Source: Mesorhabditis belari (Eukaryota; Nematoda; Chromadorea; Rhabditida; Rhabditidae). Taken from it: 64,000 bases of DNA. Below the pieces are notes generated by a model that made no database searches, was not told the origin of the DNA, and worked only from the letters and a program-made list of their open reading frames with translations. Both the position numbers and the translations under genes were made by a program. How positions within the stretch are numbered: position 1 is the stretch's first letter; every line of letters begins with the position of its first letter. The stretch is taken from NCBI GenBank assembly GCA_958450365.1, contig CAUEEP010000901.1, forward strand, positions 62,001 through 126,000. Reading direction: 5' to 3'. Positions 24,301 through 35,700 of the stretch are shown piece by piece.

Positions 24301-25182
24301 ACCAATTGATCCGTGCAAAGATTGAGCTCAGCAAGGCGTTTTGGAAAGGGTCCAAGGTTAAGGATTGAGGCTAGAAGGTAGAACATAAAAAACAAATAAA
24401 ACACTAGGATCTGGGCCTAGACCTAGGGCTAGACTTAAATCTGGCCCTAAATCTAGGCCTAGACTTGGACCTGGACCTGGGCTAGAACCTGGACCAGCAC
24501 CTGAGCCTGGTACTGATTATATCCAAAAAAGATATCCGACTATTTTCTAAGTTTCCTTCTTTCTCTCTTCCTTTCTTCTTCTCCCTTGTCTTTTCCTTTT
24601 TCTTTGGCAAAGCACCGAATAGCCTTTTTTGGCAAAGTACCGGAATAGCTCAGTGGTTAGAGCAGTTCTCGTGAAGCAAAGCAAAGCCTGGCCAAGTGTT
24701 CAATCCCTCTCCAGAAATCGACCTCTTTTCCCAATCCCTTCACTTCTCTATTTCTAGATGGTAACACTAATGAGTGATTCGTAAGAAAAGGTACAACAGG
24801 ACCCAATAATCAAACATGATCTGTGAACCAAATGTGACCCTTTAGAAAACAGTTCCGTTTGCTAATTTGTCCACAAACATTGATCGATCATTCCAAAAAA
24901 CCTTCTAAAACCCTTCTAAGCAGAACTTGTTTCTTTAAAACTTGAAATTGGCGGACAATGCTTGCCAATAACTTTTCGATAATACAAGCAAAATTTGGGT
25001 ATCAATAACATCCATCCATTTATTTCTTCTTTACCTCTCGTCAATTGACATGCCACCAGCAATTCCAATCGTTCACTCGTTTCCACATAATCAAAAATAA
25101 GCTCTCTCACTCGTTTCGGTAATTTTGAAAATGGCCATGAAATTAGATTCAACTTTTTCCAATTCCGTAGACAGACTTCCAT
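21382..25182 (-). CDS. F-box-type gene, candidate exon set
   Basis: Exon 1 (25182 down to 25035) encodes MEVCLRNWKKLNLISWPF and then SKLPKRVRELIFDYVETSER followed by LELLVACQLTR, a typical nematode F-box (SCF substrate adaptor) start, with donor GTAAAG. Candidate downstream exons are 22660-22478 (FPKVHHLMLYQEV) and about 21842-21382 (YPDHFNSKIRWKELLDGN and ISDGFPDFKERSF, ending in a stop), which could be the substrate-binding part. Linking them across a 2.3-kb intron that contains a TIR element is inference; they could belong to separate genes. Exon 1 has a near-identical copy at 32036-31889. Confidence 0.5.
21785..22165. repeat. Tandem duplication of about 170 bases
   Basis: The block running from ATTTTCGAGTTAAAATGATC through AAACATAAAATAAAGCTAAC occurs a little over two times. 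It includes the beginning of the candidate coding exon 21842-21382 on -, so the exon start and its acceptor are duplicated. Confidence 0.85.
23002..23584. mobile_element. TIR element, family D
   Basis: About 583 bases with inverted ends TATTGGGTTGTCCAGTTATG and the complement. The arms extend through GCGTTTTTACTATTTTGTAAAT. The TTGGGTTG start and TA flanks resemble mariner termini. No transposase frame was found. It lies in the long intron of the F-box-type gene. Confidence 0.88.
24639..24716 (+). repeat. tRNA-derived repeat
   Basis: The A box ATAGCTCAGTGGTTAGAGCA and B box GTGTTCAATCCC are clear, and the end reads CTCTCCAGAAATC. The anticodon arm is disordered (GAAGCAAAGCAAAGC). It is a member of the dispersed tRNA-like family, again preceded by pyrimidine-rich DNA. 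Confidence 0.65.
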
Positions 25183-25299
25183 TTGTTTAATACTGAAAAA
25201 GTGTTGATCAATGAGAACAAATGGAAATGAAAAGAAATGATAAGATTGGGTGAAGAGGAGAAGAGGATTAGGTCGGCAATCCCGCCGATTCATTGAAGA

Positions 25300-25900
25300 A
25301 AGCCGATTCTAGTTTTAGGAAAAAGAGCAAACGGTCCCTACATTGAAGTGCTTTGCTAGCTCTAGCTCAGTAGTTCACGGATTGGCCTCGATAATTTGTC
25401 TTAGATCATCATCAATGACTCTTGGGGGTCCTCCTTGTCATCAAGATCCTTGCCTCCTTCCCAGAATCGTTTGCACCAAACTTGAGCATTTCTAACAGAA
25501 GTAGCCTAGAAGTAAATTCAAAACTGTCACATATGACAATAGCCGGCAGTTTTCAATTCACCAATCCAATAATACCCATTTTTCTGACCAGTAAGAACAT
25601 GTAGAATAAAAGAATATCGGTTGAATCTCGAAAGAAGGGCGGCCGAGGCTAAGAGACCCTGCCAGCTCATCACCTCACTAGGAAACTGTTTCAAATTATC
25701 ACCGATTTTCGAAACTGGACCTAGCCTATCTTGTGCAGTTTTTCAAGCCGATTCCGATGCTGCAAAGCCAATGCCGACTAAGTACTTTTGTAGACTGTAA
25801 ACTAACAATAAAAGCCGGTTAGATCAAGATTGAACTTTTTATCCTGCAAATGACATAATCTTACTATCAGGGCCGATTTTGTTCGAATTGAGCACTTAAA
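25300..25900. other. Intergenic strip with duplicated DNA and a TIR fragment
   Basis: 25300-25440 is part of the F-box block duplicated at 32160-32305. A 50-base end of family C sits at 25521-25570 (GCAGTTTTCAATTCACCAAT). No other gene is visible before the receptor at 26130. Confidence 0.65.
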
Positions 25901-26129
25901 ATAGTAGAAAAACTGCTTAAAGGATGACTCATCACTTTCACTACAAGCAGCTTTCAAAAAATCTTTTTAGTTTTGCTCCCAATGATCACTTCAGACGGTC
26001 ACAAGTTGGTGGCAAAAAAAATCGGTTTTTCCCACGAGCGATTTTTGTGAATTTACATTGTACGGTGAAAAAAAAAAAGATGAAATGTCCAAAGGAAAGT
26101 AAAGAGATTGTGTCTATCCATTGTACAAA

Positions 26130-29100
26130 ATGCTTATTCTCTTGGATTATTGCGAGATCGCTATTCGAATTCCTTTAATAATATTCACAATATATACAGT
26201 GAAAAGATTGATGAAAGATCAGGTAAGAAAAGGGAAGGGAAAATGTTTTAAACTCAAAAACAATCAAAACAACTTGTGGTCAAAAATTCGTCCTTTATAT
26301 TCCTTTATTTAAATCAGGAATTGAATCCGATTGCGGTTGAAAATTTCATTCTGGTAATTTCTGAGCTGATCTATCTGATCTATCAGATCTCTGATCTATT
26401 CTGAAATAAACTTGGGAACTTTTCCGAACGCCTAAAGCCTGCTACCGTTACCACAGCATTCAGCTTATGTCTTATTCTATCTGGGTTACTGGAACTGAAC
26501 TAGGTTGTGATAACTGATCTAGGCTACAATAATTGAATTGGATTACGGAAACTGGTCCGTGGACGGTAACTGAACTACTGTAGGTATAGTGGGCTACAAC
26601 AACTGGACTGAGTTACTGTAATTGAATTAGACTACGGTAACTAGACTTGATTACGATATCTTGACTAATGTGAATGTCTGGTAGCTACTTTCAGGAACTA
26701 AACCCAATCGTCGTCGCAAATTTCATTCTGGTGATCTCTGATCTGACCTATCTAATCGCATCAACGATTCACGACAATGCGGCAAGGATCTGGGAAATGG
26801 AGACATTTGGTGAGATCTTTCAGATGAATTCACTTCTCCAACACAATATAATATCTAGGCTCTCTCGGTGTGTGGATCTATTTGTACATCTCAAGTTTTC
26901 GATATTGGTGGCAAATTTACACATTTTGTTTGATCTCAATCCTTCATTTGATTGCCATTTATGCTCCGGGACATTTTCGTTCGTTCGATCCAAAGAGAAC
27001 TTTCCTATTGATGACCATTCCGACTGTGCTTACGATTGGTACTTGAGAAATTCACTTTTATAACTGAAGTTGATAAAAGCTTTCAGTAACAGTCACTCTC
27101 TACAGTATTTTATGTGATTGTGTTTACTTTCAAATACCCGGATATTACATTGGGACTCGTCCGGAAAAGCAATCGATTCAGAATATTGTAGGAACCATTG
27201 ATGCCTGGCTAAAGGTTGAATTTGACTGTTTCTTAAGAAAGCAAAATTAGAATGCGTTCTTCTAGCCGCTTAAAAAAAGAGGCCTATTTTAAAATTACCG
27301 TAATCAAAATGTCACCTTCCATTCGATCAACCCAATTTTGATTTCATTTGTCAATCCCAAAATTCAGTCAATGAAAAGAATAAGGTGATTACATGAAAAC
27401 TGGACTTTGATTACCCATGCAGGCGGCGAAGTTTTTATACTTATCAATATAGGCTCTTGTGTAGTTCCCGGGTATTTTGAACAAATCGTCACGCTTTGAA
27501 AGCCTATAACTTTGTCCAGAGATAACATTTGTATTAACTTTTTATATCATTTTACAGAGAACATTTCAAACTTTCAAATAACACCAATAAAGCTTGATTG
27601 GATAATCGAGTCCAAGAAAATTAGAGCCAACACTGAGCAAATGAGGTCTATCCAACTTGGGTGTCGTGTCGCCTTGTTTGAATAAGAATGAAAAATCCAG
27701 TCACGCTCTATTTTGTATCATTTGAAAGCCTGAAAGGCCCTCTGTACCATGATATAAAAAGTTGATAAAAATATTATCTCTGGACAAAGTTATAGGTCTT
27801 CAAAGCGTGACGATTCGTTCAAAATACCCGGAAACTACACAAGAGCCTAAATTCTGATAAAAGTATAAAGAACTTCGCTCTATTGACTGATAAAAGTATA
27901 AAGATTCTTTAATTTTAGATAACTATGGGCTTCTTCTTGATTATCACCGATATTGCAATTATCACAAAACTTTACAAGATGAACATTTTGGGGAAACGAA
28001 AGAAAATTTCGAAACCAGCGCAAAAGACAAGTAAAGGAAGCTGAAGGATTTAGCTGAAGCTGAAGCTGTTTAGCTGAAGGATTTAGGCCAAAATGCAACC
28101 ATTCCATCAACAATTGCTATCGTCGAACAATCAACAAATAAGCAGAATATGGAAAAACAGGTGCAATTTCCCGAAAATCAAAACAAATCCTGACCTCTAC
28201 TTCTGAGCTGATTTTTGAATAGGATATGGTCTAACAGTCCAAGACAAAGTTCAAGGTTAAAGTTCTGACTTCACTTTCGTTGTCTAGTTGTCTAGTTTGA
28301 ATCCTTGAAAATCCCCACTAGTGAAATGATAGAAAGAAAGAAATTTCAAAGAAATTTGTTAGAAAGAAAGAAATTTAGTCCGTTACCAAACTCAAAATTA
28401 CAATCGATAAACGTTTGGCGATCGCATTCGCCTGGATCACTTTTGCCTTCATTCAAATCACTCTCTATTTTCAGTTTTTTAATGTGTAAGCTTTAAAATT
28501 CACTAATATTGGATTGGTGAATTGAAAACTGCCGGCTATTGTCATATGTGACAGTTTGAGCACTTTCTTCAAAAGAAACCCATTTTGGTGTCAATGGAAA
28601 AGTTGTAGAGAATCAAAAATCAAGCTTATATCCAAATTTTTAGAACGATTCAAAAACTGGTTTTCAAGAAATGCGAAATTTACGAAATTTTCACAAAACT
28701 TGCATTTTAAGCGAAACTACTAAGTGTATCTTTTTGGAAATTTGGATATAAGCTTGATTTTTGATTCTCTACAACTTTTCCATTGACACCAAAATGGGTT
28801 TCTTTTGAAGAAAGTGCTCAAACTGGCGACTGACACTCCAGTCCTCGATTTTTGAGTCTCACACTTGTCTCACACACAAACCAAAATCCTACTACGAAAG
28901 AGGAATCCGCAAATTGCCTGTAAAATGGGCAGAAGTCGTGAATAATAATGGAAATTATTTGGAATGAATTGATGGTTTTATGTTGAATAAATTTTAGTTC
29001 AAAGTCCCGCAGTTTTCAATTTACCAACCCAATAAAACAATGATACAGTAATCCTGAATAATCTTTTTTTTTCAGGTTGCCAGTGGAAATCGTTCCATTT

Positions 29101-29172
29101 GCAAATGTTCTCGTCTATAGTTTGGAGTACACAAAATGCACAATCTATGTCTTCATCGTTACAAAGAAATGA
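26130..29172 (+). CDS. Seven-transmembrane receptor, tandem family copy 1
   Basis: Exons 26130-26222, 26695-26809, 26859-27038, 27087-27214, 27919-28030, 28087-28160, 28379-28485, 29076-29172 splice in frame to 301 residues. It starts MLILLDYCEIAIRIP and ends LEYTKCTIYVFIVTKK. Hydrophobic segments: about 9-27 (TM1), NPIVVANFILVISDLTYLIA (TM2), TM3 ending LHLIAIYAPGHFRSFD (position of the usual DRY motif), MTIPTVLTI, then PGYYIGTRPEKQ in a loop. GFFLIITDIAIITKLYKMN follows, then DKRLAIAFAWITFAF (TM6) and VLVYSLEYTK (TM7). It is chemoreceptor-like (Srx/Srt/Srsx style), but no known class fits well. Orthologous exon structure in copies 2 and 3. Intron 7 holds a family C element. A truncated exon-2 copy lies at about 26317-26390. 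Confidence 0.85.
28507..29034 (+). mobile_element. Mariner-derived TIR element, family C
   Basis: About 528 bases closely matching the 1191 copy, including the transposase C-terminal remnant. It occupies intron 7 of receptor copy 1, and the splice sites at 28485 and 29076 are undisturbed. Confidence 0.92.
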
Positions 29173-29399
29173 TAGAACTCTCATTTGAAAGCTTTCAAAT
29201 GAATCATTTTCACTACAACAAGCTAAAATATTTGCTCTTTTGCTCTCCTTGATCGCTTAAAACAATCACATGCTTGTAGAAAATCCTAATAAACAAATTC
29301 CCAACAAATTAACTCGATTTCCCATGGTTTATGTTAAAAGTCGATTAAAAAGATCAGGTTCAACAAAAAGTTACAAGCAAGTTTTAATGATTTTCTAAC

Positions 29400-29472
29400 A
29401 AAAATCATTCTAATCTTGAATTATTGCAAGATCGCAATTCGCATTTCTTTGATTCTATTCACAAAATACGTA
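29400..29472 (+). pseudogene. Receptor exon 1 remnant
   Basis: The frame reads ILILNYCKIAIRISLILFTK, matching exon 1 of the tandem receptors (MLILLDYCEIAIRIP...) but without a start codon. It marks a lost fourth copy between copies 1 and 2. Confidence 0.75.
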
Positions 29473-29711
29473 TTTTGATTGTAAAGTTGACTGCAAAGTT
29501 GACTGTAAAGTTGACTATAAATCCGACTTGACAATGCCAAAAGTTTTCAATAAAACGACGGATTTTCGGCCTTACTGCCTAGATATTATCCCACAATAAT
29601 ACTGTTGCTGTTGTAAAACAAGAGTCTTTGAATTAACAACATTATCATAGCTGTATGATAATCAAAATTTCTGTCTCTAAACTTAGTGTTTAACGACTGT
29701 CACCAAAAAGC

Positions 29712-29863
29712 TACCGTAAATACTGGAATAGCATCCCAGCCCCATAATGACGGTGCGGAGCGTTGCGTAGTGTAGCTTTGAACGAGTTTTTCTCGACACT
29801 GGTTTATGCTACAATGCTCGCTTAAATATCAAAAAATAGCTGAAATTCAGGGCTATTTTTTGA
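29712..29863. mobile_element. Family A element, left half only
   Basis: It starts TACCGTAAATACTGGAATAG and runs through the core to GGGCTATTTTTTGA; the right half is missing. A tRNA-like sequence (29905-29984) follows in its place. Confidence 0.8.
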
Positions 29864-29904
29864 GGTAGTTGTTCATCTTATATTTCATTTTTTTAAAAAG
29901 CAAA

Positions 29905-29984
29905 AGTCATGACACAGCCGGGAGTCGAAGCTGGCTCGTGTAGGCTGTAGACAAGCGCTTTCCCGACTGCGCCACGACAACAAC
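29905..29984 (-). repeat. tRNA pseudogene
   Basis: On - the acceptor GTCGTGG can pair with TCATGAC, followed by the A box TGGCGCAGTCGGGAAAGCGC. The T arm (CCAGCTTCGACTCCCGG) has two stem mismatches, and the anticodon loop is enlarged to 11 bases. It therefore looks inactive. Confidence 0.6.
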
Positions 29985-30100
29985 AAAATTCGACCAGAAA
30001 AACCCGGGTTAGGTGGATTTTTCGGCTGGTAACTTATAAAAACCATTGTTACATCTGACTTTGATGGGCTCAAAATTCAAATTTTCATACAGAAGGCACA

Positions 30101-30360
30101 TATCGTAAATACTGTAATAGTACCCCACCCTCATAATGACGGTGCGGAGCGTTGCGTAGTCTAGCTTTGAACGCGTTTTTCTTGACACTGGTTTATGCTA
30201 AAATGCGCGCTTAGGTATCAAAAAATAGCTGAAATTCAGGGCTATTTTTTGATACCAAAGACGCATTTTTTGAAAGTACGAGTACTTTGCAAAAAATGAA
30301 ATACTAAAAAACTACGCGACTGTACTAGGGGGGTGGAGTACTGTTACAGTATTTACGGTA
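30101..30360. mobile_element. Family A TIR element
   Basis: A 260-base complete copy with TATCGTAAATACTGTAATAG and the complementary right end at 30341-30360. Confidence 0.9.
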
Positions 30361-30841
30361 TTCAGATTAGGCTAAACTGTGGATAAGCCACCGTAGTATG
30401 ACATGATTTTTCGGCAATATAAGCCGCTTCTTCAGATTTTTGTGAGAAAGTTTTCTTTAGATTTTTGCCTATAAAACTTTTTGCTTTGTAATCTGTTAAA
30501 AGCTTGGTTTTGTTCTGAAAACTTAGAAATTACATAGAGAAAGTATACTCAAGTCGCGACAAGCGTTTTACATGTTTTTATTTGTTTTTTAAAGGTTTAA
30601 AAAAAGTTTGTTCTTCTACAGCTTGCTCTTTTATCATTTCTTGATTTCTAGATAAATGTCAGGATGTAAGGAGTTGAAAAAAGCTATGATTTGTCTTTAC
30701 TAAAACATTGTTCTCGGGTATAGCAAAAACTTGTACTTAAGTAAAAGAGAAAAGTGTTCAAATGATATTTTATTGTTCATAATCTCTTCCCAAATTCGAT
30801 TTTGTCTATTTAACGTGATCTCTCGATAGATTTTCTTTTTA

Positions 30842-31254
30842 ATCGATCCCCTCAAATCCGATGAATTCCCTATCCAGATCCACACCGTCGCCAAGCACAA
30901 GAGATTCGAGAATGGGGTTAACAACTCAAATTACCCAGGTTTGAGGTCGTTGCGAGATACTGCAACTCTACTTCTACATCTACCGATCTAAAGCGCCCCG
31001 AGAAGTATGCTGATGAGGAAGCTCGTACGCCATCCATACCATCCACTTCCGCCAATTGGAACAATGAAGCTGCCCCCACTCTTGATGTTGATCTCGCGAA
31101 AAAACTCGGAAACGATTACCACCTGGTGATTGATTTAAATTTAGAAGAAACCTTTCGGCGCATAGATGGGATTCAATTTGTTATCCAGAAACCCGATAAC
31201 CCAAGCTTTCTTCTGATACCGAATCTTGTTTTTCGTAAAGCGAATCTAGTCTAG
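30842..31254 (+). CDS. Unrecognised coding-like fragment with one frame change
   Basis: Frame 1 reads IDPLKSDEFPIQIHTVAKHK then RFENGVNNSNYPGLRSLRD up to a stop at 30989. Frame 2 continues from there with LKRPEKYADEEARTPSIPST, LGNDYHLVIDLNLEETFRRI and DGIQFVIQKPDNPSFLLIPN, to a TAG at 31252-31254. The change of frame lies between about 30960 and 30985. Composition is strongly protein-like, with no start codon and no family recognised. It may be a broken exon of a gene or of a larger mobile element. A 19-base near-match to the SL1 leader (30929-30947) lies inside it. Confidence 0.45.
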
Positions 31255-31601
31255 TAGGGAACTAAATAAGTAGACATCAAAGAAAAGAACTTCATCAAAG
31301 TTTAGAAAGAACAAAAAACAAAATGCCTTGAACAATTCGGGCCATAACTTGCTGTTGTTTAGGACTTTGAGATTTCATACGCGGCATCGTCAATGTTAAG
31401 ATGTTCAGACAGAAATCAACGTTTATAAATATTTATTTATAAATTTAGATTTCTAAAAACGTTTAAAAAGCAATTTCTCGACTCTGAGACGCAAAAAAAT
31501 TGCTGGGAAAAAGGAAAAAAACGGAAGCCATCTTGGCGTGAATAAAAAGTGGCACATTCAAATAAATATTTTTTATTTCTATAATGTTTTTAAAGCCATT
31601 C

Positions 31602-32036
31602 TCAGATTTCCTTTTCCTCGTCGAGATCATCGATTAAAATCAAATTTTTCGATTTGATGATCACCACGTTGAACCATAAGAGAAACTCATAGGAAATCAG
31701 TGAATAATCGATGTGGAATGTGGTTTTTCGACGATTTTTGATAGTTTTAAGAGCCAATTAAACAGTCGCGGGTTGTAGTCGATTTTAGGAAACAAGTTTC
31801 GTTTGCTAATTTGTGCTCAAACATTGATTTCTCGTTGATCAAAATAACAAAAATGCTGAAAAATCTACCCATTTTTTTTCTTCTTTACCTCTCGTCAATC
31901 GACATGCCACCAGCAATTCCAATCGTTCACTCGTTTCCACATAATCAAAAATAAGCTCTCTCACTCGTTTCGGTAATTTTGAAAATGGCCATGAAATTAG
32001 ATTCAACTTTTTCCAATTCCGTAGACAGACTTCCAT
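31602..32036 (-). CDS. F-box-type gene, second copy
   Basis: Exon 1 (32036 down to 31889) is almost identical to 25182-25035 (one change: VACRLTR for VACQLTR). Downstream on - a frame reads TTFHIDYSLISYEFLLWFNV and then LILIDDLDEEKEI to a stop at 31602-31604, like the C-terminus of a nematode F-box protein. The junction between the two parts could not be resolved: no acceptor is in phase, so the copy may be broken or fused. Confidence 0.45.
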
Positions 32037-32406
32037 TTGTTTAATACTGAAAAAGTGTTGATCAATGAGAACAAATGGAAATGAAAAGAAATGATAAGAT
32101 TGGGTGAAGAGGAGAAGAGGATTAGGTCGGCAATCCCGCCGATTCATTGAAGAAAGCCGATTCTAGTTTTAGGAAAAAGAGCAAACGGTCCCTACATTGA
32201 AGTGCTTTGCTAGCTCTAGCTCAGTAGTTCACGGATTGGCCTCGATAATTTGTCTTAGATCATCATCAATGACTCTTGGGGGTCCTCCTTGTCATCAAGA
32301 TACATGTACAAAGCGAAATAAAGAGGCTTTGTCTATTCATTTTCACTACAACAAGCTAAAATTTTGTCTTTTGATCTCCTTGATCGTTTAAAACAATCAC
32401 ATTCTT

Positions 32407-32512
32407 GTAGAATTCTCATCGTTCCATTTGCAAATGTTCTCGTCTATAGTTTGGAGTACTCAAAATGCACAATCTATGTCTTCATCGTGACAAAGAAATG
32501 AGAAAACTCTTA
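32407..32512 (+). pseudogene. Receptor exon 8 remnant
   Basis: It encodes IVPFANVLVYSLEYSKCTIY and ends VFIVTKK plus a stop, matching exon 8 of the tandem receptors, but no other exon precedes it here. It is a leftover of an unequal exchange. Confidence 0.8.
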
Positions 32513-32719
32513 TTTGAAAGCCTTCAAATGAATCATTTTCACTACAAAAAGCTAAAATTTAGTCTTTTGGTTTCTTTGATCGTTTAAAACAATCACATTC
32601 TTGTACAAAATCCTTAATGAGCAAATTCCCAACAAATTAAGCCAATTTCCCACGGTTTATTTCAAAGGTGGATTACAAAGAAAAATTTACAACGGAAGTT
32701 TTATAGTTTTCTATCAAAA

Positions 32720-35700
32720 ATGCTTGTTCTCTTGGATTACGGCGAGATCGTAATTCGCATTTTTTTGATTCTATTCACGATTTGCACAGTGAAACGATTG
32801 CTTCACCAGGTGAAACACAATTGAATTGAATTCTGTAATAAACTTGGCAACTTTTCCGAACGCCTAAAGCCTGCTACCGTAGCATTCAGCTTATTTCTTA
32901 TTCTATCTGGGCTACTGTAACTGGACTAGGTTGTGGTAACTGATCTAAGCTACAATAATTTAACTGGATTACGGAAACTAGTCTGTTTACGGTCACTGAG
33001 CTGTACTACTGTAGGTATAGTGGACTGAACAACTGGACTGATTTACTGTAATTGAACTAGACTACGGTAACTAGACTTGATTACGATATCTTGACTAATG
33101 TTAATGTCTGATAATGTTCAGGAACTAAACCCAATCATCATGGCAAATTTCATTCTGGTGATCTCTGATCTGACCTATCTAATCGCATCAACGATTCACG
33201 ACAATGCGGCAAGGATCTGGGAAATGGAGACATTTGGTGAGATCTTTCAGATCAATTCACTTTTTCAACCAATATAATATCTAGGCTCTCTCGGTGTGTG
33301 GATCTATATGTACATCTCAAGTTTTCGATATTGGTGGCAAATTTACACATTTTGCCTGATCTCAATCCTTCATTTGATTGCCATTTATGCTCCGGGACAT
33401 TTTCGTTCCTTCGATCGAAAGAGAACTTTCCTATTGATGACCATTCCGACTGTGTTCACAATTGGTAAATAGTTGAGATAGGAAACTGGGGTTTAGCCAG
33501 GAATAGTAGCCAGGAGTGAACAAATCGCATTTCACAGATGAACTGTGGTTCGGCCGGGTTGTTCGAATAGTATTCTTGGCCTAGCTTGACCTGACATTAC
33601 TGCAGGTTTGGCTCAAAGAAAGTCCTGGCCTTGCTAAAAGTCAGGAAAACAGGCTTGGACCTGGTTCGAGATCTTCAAACTGATTCGGGGCCGATTCGGG
33701 ACCAACCCGGGATCTTCAAACAGTTCATCTCTTTTCTATGAGATTCCTTGAATGATTTGATTGCTTAGTATAGTTTAGTATCTAAAATGTAGTCTGAAAT
33801 GTATAAAAGCATTTTCAAAAAATCATATTAATGGAGTTGAGCCTTTTCGAAGACTTGGTCGTAGAGGTTGATGAGTAACGATCTGATCCAGGCAAAGATC
33901 CGACAATAGGCCAAGGACCTGATGCACATCAATCATTTATGAGCGTAGACTCAAGTAAAGTCGATAAATCCGTAGAATATAAGTTTAACCCGGTAGAAGG
34001 TGGTTGTTTTTTAGAATTAAGTTGTTCTATCTAGTCCTCTATCAACTAGCGTCGCGCAATTTATTTTAAGAAAACCGAATCCAGTTATTAAAGCCTTTTT
34101 ACTTGTACTTTTTTAGAAAAAAAAAGTTATACGTAGTTATAAAACGCAATTGAACACGTAGATTAGAAATTCTGGATAAGAATTTGAGCTCTTCGAATTC
34201 TCACGAAAATTTCCTCATCTGACTCACTAGATAAATCAAAAAATCATGGAAAATATTGTAAACTACATACTTTCTTTATTACCTTTTAAAGTACAGTAGT
34301 TTTGATTAAAAAATCTATCAGATCATTTGACATTTTTCGACAGATCCAACAACAGGCCAAGAACTTGATGTACATCAATAATTTATGAGCCTAGACTCAA
34401 GTAAAGTCGATAAGTCTGTAGTTATAAAATCACGTAGATTAGAAATTCTGGATAAGAATTTGAGCTCTTCGAATTATATAAGTTTAACCCGTAGAAAGTG
34501 GTTATTTTTAAGCATTTAGTTGCTCTATCTAGTCGAACGCAGTTCATTCTTAAGAAAACCTAATCCAGTTATTAAAGCCTTTTTACTTGTACTTTTTTTA
34601 GAAAAAAAAGTTATACGTAGTTATAAAACGCAATTGATCACGTACATTAGAAATTGTGGATAAGAATTTGAGCTCTTCGAATTCTCACGAAAATTTCCTC
34701 ATCTGACTCACTAGATAAATCAAAAAATCATGGAAAATACTGTAAACTATATACTTTCTTTATTACCTTTTAAAGTACAGTAGTTTTGATTAAAAAATCT
34801 ATCAGATCATTTGACATTTTTCGAAACTTTACTCTCACGGTTCTCAAAAACTCACGGAATGTAGTTTCTGTGAGTTTTGCTCTTTAATCAACGATCATAA
34901 AAGCAAACAATTCCAGTACACGACACTCTCTACCATACTATATGCAATTGTATATACTATCAAATACCCGGATATTACATTACGATTCGCCCCGAGAAGC
35001 AAGCGATTGAGGCTATTGTGGAACTAGTTGATGCCTGGTTGAAGGTAGAAAAGAAAAAAAAAGATCAACCATTTACACCTTACAATACAAAAGTTGGAGC
35101 TTTCAACAATTGGAGAAAAATCTGGCCGGCGCCGGGATTCGAACCCGCGACCTCTCGCTTAGTCGGCGAACGCAGAGAAAGGATGGCTAGAGTGCAACCA
35201 CAACCAGCACAAGCAAGTCGAAGACTTCGAACCAGGAACAATCAAGATAGGAAACGCTGGATGACAATAGCAAGGGATAGAGAAATGTGGAAGCAGGTTG
35301 TGATCTGCGCAAAATAGGAACACCTAAGTGCGAAGACAGATCAAAAAAAACAAATTGTTGAGTAGAAGAAGTTTAAAGCTTTAAAAAAAAGCTCAATTTA
35401 AACTATTTTATGGAATAAGTTGATAAGATTTGCGATCATTGATAAAGCTGAATTTAAGAACGACAATATTCTTGACTTTCACGGCTTTTCCAGTGACTTT
35501 TGAACTTCTAGGGAACAATGGGTTTCCTCCTGCTTGCCACCGATATTGCAATCATCATGAAACTTTATAAGATGAACATTTTGGGAAAACGAAAGAATTT
35601 CTCGCAACCAATGCAAAGTAGAGGTGGATTTGATGAATTGCTATAGAAAATGGGGGAAATCTTTCAGCTCAAACAGTCGTCACCCAATCCGCGATTGTCT

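Noticed and set aside
35119..35345. tRNA 3' half next to an RTE-like tail as a SINE
   Set aside because: The tRNA part is on the opposite strand to the LINE tail, so it does not have the tRNA-head, LINE-tail order of a SINE.
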